From Trochalopteron elliotii (taxonomy: Eukaryota > Chordata > Aves > Passeriformes > Leiothrichidae), in contig JANPWX010000151.1 in NCBI GenBank assembly GCA_024734555.1, forward strand, positions 1,087,311 to 1,151,310: a stretch of DNA of 64,000 nt, read 5' to 3'. This document shows positions 26,701 through 37,314 of this stretch, piece after piece. Numbering within the stretch: position 1 is the stretch's first letter; each line of letters begins with the position of its first letter. A program made the position numbers and the translations under genes. The notes beneath the pieces were generated by a model. That model was not told where the DNA came from. It did not search any database and saw only the letters and a program-made list of their open reading frames with translations.

Positions 26701-29633
26701 CTCCCCTGATTCTGTAGAACTGATTTAAGGGTCTTAAACTTGTGCTTAAAGTACCCCCTTCATTTATTTCTAAGAAAGAACAGGTCTAAAAAACTGGTTG
26801 TAGTCTTTATGTGTTGAACACTTCAGGGCATTTAGTGGTTTCTCAGAAGCAGCTCATTTCTCACAAAGCTCATTTGTCTAATGAGTAAATTGAAGTAAAA
26901 AATGAATAATGTATTAAAATTAGTTGGTGTTTCAATTCAAATATCATAATCTGTAAAAATTGGTGCCAAGATTTCAGCAGCCCTAAAGCAGCCTTAGCAA
27001 ATGATCAGGTTTGACTCTGAATCTGAGTGCACATGGTGTTTGTACCCTTTGTCCATCTTTTCTCCTTCTCCAACTAAAGATTCTTTGTACCCAGCACAAG
27101 GTAACCTTTTTTCCCTCCACCAGAAACAGTTTTAATCTGAATATAAAACTACCAAGATTCCAAAGTCTTAATGATTATAAATTTTGGGTGGTATCAGCAT
27201 GATTACATTTGACTGTTTGGGGTTTGTTCTTTAGGGGACGTTTTTGGTTTGGTTTTTTGGGGTTTTTTTTTTTTTTTGAGATTCTGTTAGGGAATTTGAC
27301 TTCTGAGGAGGAACTTTGTGTCTCTTGAAGCCCTTTGCATTGATTCAAAGTATTTATGTAAAACTTGAGGTTGCTGTAATTACTAGTTAACTAAAATAGA
27401 AAATAATTCGCCCTGTATTGTAGAAGCAGGAAGCTGTTTTGGGCTGTGAGAGAAATCCTTTTTCCTCTTCTCTGCTGTGTTTTTGGGACCACCCAAGCAG
27501 AACTTTCTCAGCTGAGGGCAGGTATTGCCTTCAGGGGTATTCACTGCATGGGTGGTCAGTCTTAGGTTTAGGAAATTCAATTTGTGAAGTTATTGTGTTA
27601 GTTATTGTGAAGTTATTCAGGCTCCCTTGTCTTCATTTTTTGCCACATTACTATTTTGGAGCGTGGTGGAACTTTTCATTGTTCTGTTTGTGTGTTTGTT
27701 TGATCTCTGCTCGTGTACAGGAGCTGACAAAATTGCTATTTGCAGCTATGGTGGGTGACTTGTTTTAATATTCTGTTTGTGGACTTGGTCTGAGGAGTGT
27801 CTGTGTCTACACAGAGCTGATTTGATCCCTGAGGGGAGGGAAGATCCCACATGTGCTGTAGGTCTCTTCTCCCTGAACAGCCACTGGCATCTGCACCTGC
27901 CTGGGCTGGGGCAGTCTGTACCTCTTCATTTAAAGCTGAGAATGGAAAATGGCATTGAAAAGGAATGTTATCTCTAAAACCAGAATATGGGCAAACTGAG
28001 GCTTTACCTAACCTACAGAAATATTGTTGGTGTGGACAACTCCTGAGGAGTTTGCACAAAGGCAAAGTCCTGCCACAGATTTAATTCTAAATCCCCACTT
28101 TCCTCTTAATCTGAGTGTTCTGTTTGGAGTTCTCAAACCTGAATTCACATCTGTGTCTCTTCCAGCAAAGTCAAGGCCAGAAGAAAGATCACCCTGACTT
28201 GCTTCAGATCCCCTTCAGGTCCCAAAGAACAGGACAGAGCAGAGGACTCTCCCCAGCCAGAACACTCCTTAGGGTAGAGGTGAGTAGCAGCAGCAGGGAT
28301 TTGAATGGAATAGAGGAAAATGCAAAGCAGCAAGGGATAAGCCTGTGTTGTAGCTGTCTGACATAACTCCATGAAAAGAAGAGCTCATGGTTAAGAGGCT
28401 CCCTGAGGGTTGTTGTGTGTTTCAGATGTATTTGAGACTGTGTTTTGGTCTTGGATTTCTAAGAGCCTTTAAAAAGCTGGGAGATGCTTGGTCTCTTGAA
28501 ATACAACTGTGCTTTGCTTCAGAGTTTGAATTTCTTTCTGCTTTCACTTCTCTCTTTTCTACCAGCACAATTTGTTATTTAAAACACAGATGTGAGAGGT
28601 TGTTACTGTGAAATAGAGTCATTTATCAGTAGCCCAGGTCTTTGATGGTCAGCAGGCCTTTGGTTTGGGTTCCTTAGTGCCTCCAGCCCATTTTTGGTTA
28701 GCAGGTGCCTGCACAACAACCAGGTTATTGTCCTGGGTGAGGAAGGCTTGGGAGGGAGGGAGTGCCCACCTCCAGCCAGGCCCTGCTCATCAGGAGTTAA
28801 ACCAGAGACTTCTGTGTGCAGCAGCTGTGGGACTGTTGTGTCTGAGGCAGCAAATGCAAAGTTCTGACCCAGCCATCAGCTGCTCCTGGCAGGGTGAGGA
28901 GGGAACACTGTGCTCCTACATCTCTCCTTTGGGAGGGAGGCTCCCTGTGCCCTCCCTGTGCTCCTCCTCTCTTCCCTTGGGCTCTGTCCTGCTTTTCCTT
29001 TCCTAGCTATCCCCCCTGGAGGCTTAGCAGAGTTGCACTCATGTGACTGGAAGCCTCTGTTGGCACTTGATCCAACCTTCCCCATCAGAGATATTTGTTG
29101 GGAAGTGCTGAAATGAGCCCGAGTATCCATGCAGATCTCTTGTATGGAGGATGGGGAGAGGCACCTCGAGGCCCTGTGGATGTGTGGCAATGTCAGCTGG
29201 GTTTTTCATTTCAGGGTATTCTGCTGTGCATGCAGACCCATGAGGACAGACCCTGTGCTCAGGAGTTCCTCTCTGACCATCCTGCTCTTCATTCCAGCCT
29301 CTGCCTCCATGGAGGGTTGTCCTTCCCTTCCCCAGCAGCAGCTCTTGGCTTTACAGCCCTGTTTGTAGGTTGTGTCACTCCACTGTCTGCCACATGGCAG
29401 TGGCAGGAAGGGCATTTGTGCCTCATTCACAGGGCCCTTCTCACTGAGGCAGTTGTGGTTTCCTCAGCCCTTTTGAACAACTGATGGTGTCTGATGGGCA
29501 GCTCTCTCCAGAAACAGGGATATGCATCACTAAAAGGGACATTTACCATGAGACATGGCCAGATACAGCTGTGAGATGTGGATGTATGGCAATTTTTTCC
29601 CCCTTCACACTTTTCTTTCTTACTCTTTCACAG
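17761..29633 (+). other. BID: Presumed BID intron 1
   Basis: Nearly 12 kb between the CpG island and the first BID coding exon. I see no conserved domain or gene in it. It contains poly(T) and poly(A) runs near 18366, 18781, 21881 and 27264 and several chance frames of 100-189 codons without recognisable motifs (for example 22809-23297 on + and 25891-26460 on -). One well-formed candidate exon lies at 28166-28279 (see findings). Confidence 0.55.
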
Positions 29634-29693
29634 GACAAGGACTTCTAGTCTGAAGCAGAGGGTGACCTGAGCTGCTGTGCCCCTGAATCCATC

Positions 29694-29702
29694 ATGGAAC
29701 AG
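29694..29702 (+). CDS. BID: BID, first coding exon (start codon, three codons)
   Basis: Within a presumed exon 29634-29702 (acceptor TCTTTCACAG, donor GTCAGA), only the final nine bases are coding: Met-Glu-Gln. Splicing in phase 0 to 31543 gives MEQLDGSLQMEHALLF, which lines up with the N terminus of vertebrate BID, where a short stretch with a D/N-G-S motif precedes the first amphipathic helix. The 60 bases before the ATG would be 5' UTR. If this exon is wrong, the alternative is a start at the in-frame ATG at 31561 in the next exon, which would shorten the protein by nine residues. Confidence 0.65.
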
Positions 29703-31542
29703 GTCAGAGTCACAGATGTCTGCAGTCAGCTGTTCTCAGTGTACAGTGGTGCTCTGGTGCACTTGTCTGAGATACTTTGAAGGGGTTAAGTCCCAGTGTT
29801 GGCTCATGTCCTCCTTGAATTTCCCGGAATTTCTGCAGCGTTCCTGGAGCTGCTCTGAATACAAGGAAGTGGATGGAACCAGCTTGGTTACAAGCTGCTT
29901 CTTGCAGCTCTTGGTGTGGCACTTCCCCTTGCTACTGCAAGCTGGAGATGTAGCTGTGTAAGAGACTACATGTTACTGATAAAGCTACAAAGTGCTGAGC
30001 TAATAAAGGAATGGGCACAGCCCTGTGATCAGGGCACTGCATTGGTTTGTGCTCAGTTAAATTATTATTTCATTTAATATGATGCTGTTACTTAGCACAC
30101 TTTAATCTTACACATTGAACTGTAACTGAAATGTTTGTCATCCTCCCCCAGCCCAGCTCATGTTGGGATATAGTTCTAAGCCCCTGCTCTGCCCTCCCAC
30201 AAGCCTTTTGAACATAACATGATTAAAGCAATGTATCAGTGATAAACCCAGTGACCAGCCCAGGAGGCTGTTGAAGGGGATTGCCAGGTGACCTGCACCA
30301 CTGTCTGCAAACATGCATGCTCACATCATGGGAGATGTGCCTTCTGTTCATCTCTGACTGGTCATGTACTTTATTTTCCATTTGTTTCCATTTCTGAGCC
30401 CTGCCTGTTGTTGATTTTGTTCTTCCTTTTGTCTGCTCAGTCAGATATGGCTATGTCGAGGCTTTGAAAGGTTCCACTCCCCAAAAATCCCTTTCAGTTA
30501 GCAAGTTCATCCTGCTTGCATATTGTTGGCATAACAAACCATTCTTCTTGAACTATTTTTCTTCTCCCTAGATAAAATTAAGCCTAGGTATTTTCTTACA
30601 GGCAGACCATCTGCATACCAGAGTAAGGATTTTCTTTCTTTCTTTATTTCTGTGCTTATATCACATCCTGCTCTCTTACCTGTTTAACTAAAATTATTGG
30701 AGAGTCTCCTGGTTTTCTGGAGGCCTTAGTTGGTTATGAGGCCTGGTGTTCCAGTGGGGCCTCCTGCTCTCATCAGTCTGCCTGCCTCATGAAACCTAAT
30801 TAATTTAGGCACCTAATTAACCTGCCAAACCTAATTAATTTGGGCACTCTGTGCTGCCTTGCATGAAGGCTGCAGGCTGTGTGGCACTTGCCCATTTGCT
30901 GGGGGTGAATGTGCCACTGGAGGTGACAGTGATCTGCCCTCTCATGTCACTGCTCTTGTGAGCAGCTGCTTGGCTCTCTACAAGGACCTGAACAGGTTTA
31001 TTGTGGAGCTGGCTGAGGTTCCTTTGAAGAGGGGGAAGAAATGTGAACCTTGGGGGGTTTTTACAGGCTGGTGCTCTTATCTCTCTTTCCCACCTTGTCA
31101 CTGCTCTGCTCTGATTACATTGACACGGGGAGCTGCTGCCTTCTTTATGCACGGCAAGTAGAATGCCCAGTTCCCAAATCCAGGGGTAAAATCCTTCCAA
31201 ACACAGGTGTCTGAGTGAGGGAAATGGATGGTTTTTGCTGAGTACACCTGTTTGAAAAGAGGAGCTCGGATTGGGGTTGCTGCCACTGCCACAGCTGGAA
31301 ATGTGAGGAGAAGGTGAGCTGGGTGTTCAACAGCAGTTTGTCAGAGCAGAGCCTTCTGTCCTTCACCATGGGACAGTCCTGTGTGGGTCAGTCTGCATTT
31401 GCTGAGGCCTTGTGGAGCCCCTGGCTGGTGCTGTTCAGGGTGCCCAGAGGAGACCACAGAGACCTGCTCAGGGCTGGAAAACCCTGCTTGGAGCAGGACA
31501 TCTCCTAGGCTTGGGCTTAACTGTGATTTCCTTCTGTCTCAG
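29703..31542 (+). other. BID: BID intron
   Basis: 1840 bp between a GTCAGA donor and a CTGTCTCAG acceptor. It holds a TTTC-type short tract near 30631 and no feature that I can name. Two TTAATT-rich direct copies lie near 30797-30840. Confidence 0.6.
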
Positions 31543-31720
31543 CTCGATGGATCCCTTCAGATGGAGCATGCCCTGCTGTTCACCTTCCTGGAGGTATCCC
31601 CTGACTGTAACTTCAGGGACCAGCTGCACTCCCTGCAAAGCCCCCAGCTGGTGTGGTGCAGGTCAAACGACGACGACGAGCTGCAGACCGACGGCAACCG
31701 GAGCGGCCACTTCCAGAATG
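31543..31720 (+). CDS. BID: BID, second coding exon (helix 1 and caspase-8 loop)
   Basis: BID is the BH3-interacting death agonist. Caspase-8 cuts its flexible loop and the C-terminal fragment (tBID) moves to the outer mitochondrial membrane to activate BAX and BAK. This exon encodes residues 4-62 of the model. It includes a hydrophobic first helix (HALLFTFLEVS) and then the acidic loop with DELQTDGNRSGHF. LQTD followed by Gly is the caspase-8 site conserved in vertebrate BID; here the cut would follow Asp53. The exon ends in phase 1 (G|GG) at a GTGAGA donor. The 2242-bp intron after it contains a possible LTR fragment and a CR1 copy. Confidence 0.9.
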
Positions 31721-31910
31721 GTGAGATGGGTGAGCAGCCTCTCCTCCACCCCACAGGGCTCTCTGCACAGGGGGCTTTGTTGCCCTCACAGTTTTCTTCC
31801 TTGCAAGTGTTTCAAGTCAAGCAGTGCTGTTCTCATGCAGCTTCACAAAAACAATATATATTTTTAGAAATTATCTATTGTTTACATTTTTCTCCTCTGG
31901 GTGGAGAAAC

Positions 31911-32095
31911 GTGATGGACGGTGATGTTCACCATCCAGGTCAAAGAGGTGGCAACCTGTGTAGTCAATCTCCTGACCTCTGTACAAATGTATATAAGTAA
32001 TGGAGTCAGATAATAAAAGAAAAGAGAAGCTTTCCCTTGACCTGCTGCGTCTGCCTCGTTCCTTCTGATGCCTGCAACTGCCAGGATTGGAAGCA
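31911..32095 (+). mobile_element. Possible solo LTR or LTR fragment
   Basis: In the intron after the BID caspase-loop exon. It contains a TATATAA box (31990-31996), then AATAAA (32012-32017) about 16 bases later, then a pyrimidine-rich segment ending near CTGATGCCTGCA. Compact spacing of a TATA box and a poly(A) signal is typical of avian retroviral LTRs, and it resembles the spacing in the complete element at 43306. I could not fix its ends or find a target duplication, so this is tentative. Confidence 0.35.
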
Positions 32096-32260
32096 AGAAA
32101 ACTGTGAGGGCAACAGGGGTTTCCTTCCCTGTAGGAGCATCCGTGGACGGCAGGGAGAGGGATCTCTGCAGAGCTGAGACATTCTAGAACACGTGGGGTT
32201 ATTGCAAGGGTTGTGGGTAAGAAGGGCCTTCAGCCACCAGCCTGGGCTGGAGGGAAGTCC

Positions 32261-32355
32261 CAGAGAGAGAGGGAGAGAGAGAACAAGAGGATAAGAGGTA
32301 AGGGAGGTAAGAGAGGAGGGAGCGAGAGAGCCAGAGAGAGGTGGCAGGGTCAGAG
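32261..32355. repeat. Purine-rich (GA)n-like tract
   Basis: About 95 bases of GAGA, GGAG and AAGAGG units on the + strand in a BID intron. It is low-complexity sequence and contains no gene. Confidence 0.7.
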
Positions 32356-33329
32356 CGCAGGGGAAAAGACAAGCAAGGTCCTTGTTACAATACATTATAT
32401 CTCCTTTTGTGTTGAATATTCTAATTTACACCAACCAACCAACCAGTACATGACACAAAATCCTATAGAATCTACATACAGCCTATAAGAACTACTACAT
32501 TACCACACTGTGTTATGTTTTAAACTCTAAAAACTACTCTTTAGACTGTTCTCTTTTGCTACATTGACCTTTGGATCCCTCAGCCAGCAGAAGGGTATTG
32601 TTCAATCCAAATGGATTCTCCTTCAGCTGGCTGGACTATTGTTTTCAGGTTATATAGTAACTAAGGCTCAGTGTTCTACAACTCAAAGCAAGCTTTCATT
32701 TCTATTCCAGTTATAGGTTTCATATTTTGAGAATCTTTTGCTAAGCAATCATATTTATAAGGTTTCCCTGATTCATCTTCCCCAACACTTCCCCATTTCC
32801 TATTCTTGCTACTGTCTGTTTCAGAGGAGGAATGTTTTCTCTACTGAGAAACTCACTTAGGTGTTAAATTTCCAACACAGTGGAGAAAACTGGTGCTTAG
32901 TACTTTCTGTCTGTGGATTTCCAGAACCCTGTCTCACTGGGTTTTGCCTGCAGCACATCAGACAAAGGCACAAAGCTGGTACTGGTGATAGCTGTCCTCA
33001 AGGAGTGTGATACAAGGCAGTTAAGTCAGGCCTCACACTGCTCCTCAGGCAGCATCAATACCTGGGTTAGGATCTTGGAACAACTCAAGTTCTGATACTG
33101 GGTGAATCCTTTTCTGCTCTACCAGCGTGGTGGAACCTGTTCCTCAAGTAGCTTCTGGTCCTGTTCCTGCTTTGCTACTGCCCTTTGCCCAGGGTGTGTC
33201 AGCTGGCACATGCACCTCAACTGAAGCAGGGTGAGGAGGAGCTGCTACAGTAAAATTGCCCTCTCACACAAATCTGCACAGGTCTCATGCCAAGCAGGTA
33301 GGACAAGGTGTAAGGTTCTCAGCTCCAAA

Positions 33330-33556
33330 CTGACAGATTCAGACTAGATCTGAGGAAGGTTGTTACAATGAGGGTGGTAAAACACTGGCACAGGTTGCAC
33401 AAAGAGGTGATGGATGCCCCACCCCTGGAAATGTTCAAGGTCAGTCTGGCTGGGGTGTTGAGCAATCTAATCTGGTTGAAGATATCCCTGCTTACTGCAG
33501 AGGGTTTGGGTGAGAAGGCCTTTCAAGGTCCCTTCCAACTCCAACTTTTCTATGAG
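33330..33556 (+). mobile_element. CR1 LINE 3' fragment (+ orientation)
   Basis: Shows a diverged CR1 3' end: GATCTGAGGAAGGTTGTTAC, GGGTGGTAAAACACTGGCAC, AGAGGTGATGGATGCCCCA, CCTGGAAATGTTCAAGGTCA, then AGGTCCCTTCCAACTCCAA and a final TTCTATGA. It lies in the BID intron, same strand as the gene, about 400 bp before the BH3 exon. Confidence 0.85.
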
Positions 33557-33962
33557 GTGCTGTATTTTAGATGGTGCTTAAGAGACAAGTCCTGACAAGT
33601 CACTTAAATTCTAGAACCATTAGCCTGAAAAAGACCTTCAAAGTTATGCACAGCTTCTCAATTCCTCTCTCTGTAACCATCCTGTTCAAATTTTGGTTTG
33701 GAGATGTTTTAACATGCCCTGCAGTGATGTTTTTGGGCAGGGGGAGGCTGCACTTTACCTAAACTACAGATACAAACCCCTGTTTGCCACTGTTTCTGGT
33801 AAGCAACCTGGCTGCACTTAAAGAAATTGTGCTTAGTCCTGTCATGAAGACACTCAGGGGTAGGAATGAGGTTGCTAAGGGAGATGAGCAAAATGCTGTG
33901 AGCTGTGCTGAGCCTGGTCTGACTACAGGCTGTGAAGTAAATTCTGCTCTTTGTGTTGGCAG

Positions 33963-34105
33963 GGGTGGCTCCAACAGATGAAGAGGTTGTCCGGCTCATC
34001 GCTGCCCGGCTGGCTGAGATTGGAGACCAGTTTGATAAAGATATCCAGGGAAGGGTAGTAAATGACCTCGTGCAGCACTTCAGGAATGAGAATCTGCCTA
34101 ATGAG
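33963..34105 (+). CDS. BID: BID, BH3-encoding exon
   Basis: Follows a TTTGTGTTGGCAG acceptor; the first two bases complete a Gly codon. It encodes residues 63-110, starting GVAPTDEEVVRLIAARL and containing LAEIGDQFDKDI. The L-x-x-x-G-D core (Leu79 to Gly83-Asp84 in the model) is the BH3 motif that inserts into the groove of BAK, BAX or anti-apoptotic BCL2 proteins. It ends with LPNE at a GTGAGT donor in phase 0. Compared with human BID the segment between the caspase-8 site and BH3 is shorter, and the IEAD granzyme B site I recall in human BID is not present. Confidence 0.92.
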
Positions 34106-34914
34106 GTGAGTGAAAGCAGCCTGATAAGCAGCTGTGCTTTTAAATATTCTGCATCCTTCCTGCTGTGACTTTGAAGGCATCTGAGAAAGTCCATCCCAAG
34201 CACTTAGCTTTGAGGATTTGTTAGAGGTGAATCAGTGGCAGAAGTTAATGTGTAAACTGGCTCCCTTAGGCTCATCTCCTTTATGGAGATGGTGAAATGG
34301 TGGTTGTGGAAAAGGACTGACTTTAAAGCATTTTGTCCTTCTTTTGATGGTCCCATGGCTTATCTTGGAAAATGAGCAGTCTGGCCAAGGCTTTGTTTTA
34401 ATACTTAAGAGCTTTGGACTTTTGTGCCAAGTCCTGGATATCTGCTGACCATCATGGGGGTAAAAACTGAGCAGGTTAGTCACAGGAGCTTAACTTGTGC
34501 TTGTTACTGAGCACTGAAGAGAGAGAAAGTCGTGCGACCCTTTTCTGGTGCTGGGAGTGTGTTCATAGGCACAGTTCTGGGAGTGGCTTTAGGCCTGGCT
34601 GGGTGGGTGACCTGCTGGGGTGGCCTTTTCCTGGATGCAGCTGGCCCAGCATCTGACAGGCCTTGCTGCCGTGCAAGAGAAGTAGAAGTTGAGGTCTCTT
34701 GTGTTAAAAAGGAAAAAGAAGGCTGTCTGAGGATTAGATCTACACCTGGATCAAGGGCCATAGTTTTTTGGGGGTGTTTTTTATGTAACAGGCTGGGAGG
34801 AAGGGGAGCACCATCCTGTGGAGTGTTACAACAAGCAGATCAGTTATTAGGCTGTGCTGAGTCCCCTTTGTGCCCCAGCTGTTGCACTGAGATCTATCTC
34901 TTCCTTCCCCCCAG
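34106..34914 (+). other. BID: BID intron
   Basis: 809 bp between a GTGAGT donor and a CTTCCTTCCCCCCAG acceptor. It contains only chance frames. Confidence 0.7.
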
Positions 34915-35118
34915 GAGATCATGAGGCACATGTCCAGGGTGCTGGGAGAGCTGGTACAGGCCATCCCCCCAGACATGGATCAGGAGAGGGCCAAGCTGGT
35001 GCTAGCAATGCTCTTGGCCAAGAAAATCATTAATACAGTGCCCTCCCTTCTACTGCGTGTCTGTAACACCACTGTGAACTTCATGCACCAGCAGTTCCAC
35101 GACTACATTGCTGATATG
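34915..35118 (+). CDS. BID: BID, helices after BH3 (core hydrophobic helices)
   Basis: Encodes residues 111-178. The exon opens with EIMRHMSRVLGELVQAIP, continues with DMDQERAKLVLAMLLAKKI, which matches the central hydrophobic helices of BID (human has a very similar LVLALLLAKK block), and then TTVNFMHQQFHDYIADM. The T-T-V-N-F motif is characteristic. These helices form the hydrophobic hairpin that engages the outer mitochondrial membrane after cleavage. It is exactly 204 bases, in phase 0 at both ends, with a GTAAGT donor. No stops or frameshifts are present. Confidence 0.92.
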
Positions 35119-36247
35119 GTAAGTCCAACAGCTCTGTGGGAGGCACAGGCAGCCTTTTGTAGCTGTCCTGGGTTATTCCCTGAGGGGTGACCTGGCTCTG
35201 GAGTGCCTGTGGGTTGCTGGTTTCCCTGCAGTGCTCTGGAGGTTGGGCCAGAAGGGAATGTCAGTCCCTGCAGAGCTCTGGAGATGAGTTTGCTTGAGGG
35301 GGACATGTCACAGTTTCTGCTTGCCCCCCTCTCACAGCAGCCAGTGCAGAGTGTGCATGTGTTCTGTGGGGCAGAGAGAGCTGTGACTGCTCCTCTCCTC
35401 CCTGCAGTCTCCTCAGGGGGCTGTACCAGTAAGATTCTGGTTAAGGATCCTTTCATTCCCTCAGGGAAGGAAAGCCTGACCTGAGCTCTGTTGGCTGCAT
35501 TTCCCCAGTGTCCTGACCCTGAGGTCTGTGCTCTTGCCTTCCTCAGCTCCCCAGAGCTTGGGACAACTGGGAGGGGAAAGAAATTTCTCTTGAGAATTAA
35601 CACTAGCAGAGGAACAATGAGAAATGGTCAATTCCATTCTTGTTCTCTGGCACTGGACCAGAGGTGGGGAGAATGTGCAGCTCCAGGCAAGCCAGGCTGG
35701 AGGCTGCAGCCTCAGTAACTGAGGCTGGGGAGGGGAGAGGAGACAGTCGCTGCTGCCAAGACTCCGTGAGATCAGAGCAGGCAGGGCTGTGACCCTGTCC
35801 CCTGTGGAGCAGAGGTGACACAGCTGTGCTGTGCTGCAGCCCTGTGGGACACTCCTGCACTGCAGCCTTGGCATGTCAGTGCTGGCAGCAACCTGCAGAG
35901 GGGCCTGGCTCACAGTGTCACTGTCACCCTGGGCACGGTGTCACCGTGCCGTGTCCCTCAACACTGCCCTGCCCTTCGCTCAGTTTGGCTCCAGGGTGTG
36001 CTGAGTTACACCAGAAATGGGTCACCCGTGTGACACTGGCCCCTGCTGCTGCCCCAGCTGGCTCCTAGCACCCAGGGCTGGAGCTGGGCAGCACCAGGGA
36101 GGGCTGTCCCCACTGTCCCCAAGGGCCGTGTCCCTGGTGGCAGGTGGCAGTGTTGGGTTTGTNNNNGGCAGGCACAGGGCAGGCTTTGCTGCAGGAGGAG
36201 AATCCCTGCTGCTGTTAATGATGCCCCTTCTGTTTCTCTCCCTCCAG
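35119..36247 (+). other. BID: Last BID intron
   Basis: 1129 bp of GC-rich sequence between a GTAAGT donor and a TCTGTTTCTCTCCCTCCAG acceptor. It includes a four-base assembly gap at 36163-36166. Short duplicated GCAGAGCTCTGGAG-like segments occur near 35225 and 35270. No gene is seen. Confidence 0.65.
36163..36166. other. Assembly gap (4 N)
   Basis: Four undetermined bases in the last BID intron. Confidence 0.99.
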
Positions 36248-36259
36248 CTGGGTGAATGA
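36248..36259 (+). CDS. BID: BID, last coding exon (Leu-Gly-Glu-stop)
   Basis: Follows an excellent pyrimidine-rich acceptor and adds only three codons, Leu-Gly-Glu, then TGA. This closes the protein at 181 residues (human BID is about 195). Human BID likewise ends a few residues after the equivalent of this junction, which supports the placement. Coding exons sum to 546 bases, an exact multiple of three. The 3' UTR continues to the poly(A) signal at 37041. The alternative, read-through of the previous donor, would add unrelated residues and is less likely. Confidence 0.7.
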   Translation: MGE

Positions 36260-37065
36260 ACTCTCCAGCCCTGTGTGGAGCACGTGGACTCCTGATTTTC
36301 CATAATGGATGAATTTCACTTGATTTTACTTTTAACTTCTGAGGTCCAGCTGTGAAAATGATGGCAGGTATAGATAGGCTTTAGTAGACTAGCACAGCAG
36401 TAATAGTAGTGTGAGCTCCCTGCCAGCTCTGCCAGTACCTGTAGGGACCAGTGCTTGCCTCGCTCCTTTTACAGTATTTTTTATTTTAGCAGCAGCAATC
36501 TCTGTGTCTTGTGTCTCTGCAGGCTCAGTGGGCACAGGACTTGCCCTCTCAGTGTTTTTCCTAAGCAGCTGTAGCATTTTGCTGTAGTTATTCACTTCCC
36601 AGCCCTGCTCCTGCAGCTGAGCCATGCTGAGTGTTGTTCCCAGGAATGCAATGGGTGGTTCATCAGCAGAATCATCAGCCAGGGTGGATGAGGAGCTGGC
36701 AGCAAGGGGGAACAGAGCCCTGAGGGATAGAGGGGCTGTGGCCAGGGAAGGCTGACACCAGGATATTTCAGCAGCAATCACCACACAGCTGTGTGTGCTT
36801 GAAAAATGAAATTGATGGAAAAACTGTAAAGGAAAGGGCAGGGTAGGCACAGGGCAAGTCCTATGGGGAATACAGTCTGGATGTGTTTAAGAAAAAGTAG
36901 CATAACTTGAAGTCACATCTCAGGTTGAACAAATTTGGACTCAGGTTGTTTGATACATAATGATACAAAGCTGGCAAATGTGTCACCTGTGACCTAGCTG
37001 CCTCAGGACTTTTCCAAGAACATAAATATTTTTTAAGTTAAATAAAAACTTCATTTCTGAAGCTA
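36260..37065 (+). other. BID: BID 3' untranslated region
   Basis: About 0.8 kb from the BID stop to just past AATAAA at 37041. It contains a 153-codon open frame on the opposite strand (36389-36850) with no recognisable motif, taken as chance. Confidence 0.65.
37041..37046 (+). terminator. BID: BID polyadenylation signal AATAAA
   Basis: A canonical AATAAA 0.8 kb after the BID stop codon, followed by a T-run and GTG-rich sequence near 37098-37110. The convergent BCL2L13 poly(A) candidate on the other strand is only about 260 bp away. Confidence 0.65.
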
Positions 37066-37308
37066 CAGCTCTGCAGACTTTCAGTTTCCACCTGAATTTT
37101 TTTTGTGCAAGTACTCGTGGCATTCTTCTAGTTCACCATGGCTCCTGATGCTGCTGGCAGCAGTAGAGACACTCTGGTCCTGTCCTTGTGCCTCGTATAA
37201 GCAAGTTTCCTGTAAGTAAAACCACCTTTTCTTCTGGTGCCTGCACTACAAGGGGGGGAGAGGGGAAGCACAGAAGTAGTCTACACATTGTTTTTGAAAA
37301 CTGTACCA

Positions 37309-37314
37309 TTTATT
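37309..37314 (-). terminator. BCL2L13: Candidate distal BCL2L13 polyadenylation signal
   Basis: TTTATT on + reads AATAAA on -, followed in the - direction by TGTGTAGACT and TTCTGTGCTT GU-rich sequence. It is the most distal - strand signal before BID. Other - strand AATAAA candidates inside the same interval are at 37449-37454, 39883-39888 and 39950-39955, so shorter isoforms are possible. Confidence 0.45.

Noticed and set aside
33709..34203. 164-codon frame on - over the BH3 exon
   Set aside because: It is the antisense shadow of the BID exon.
36389..36850. 153-codon frame on - opposite the BID 3' UTR
   Set aside because: Low-complexity Ser/Ala stretch, no homology recognised, and it overlaps a good UTR.
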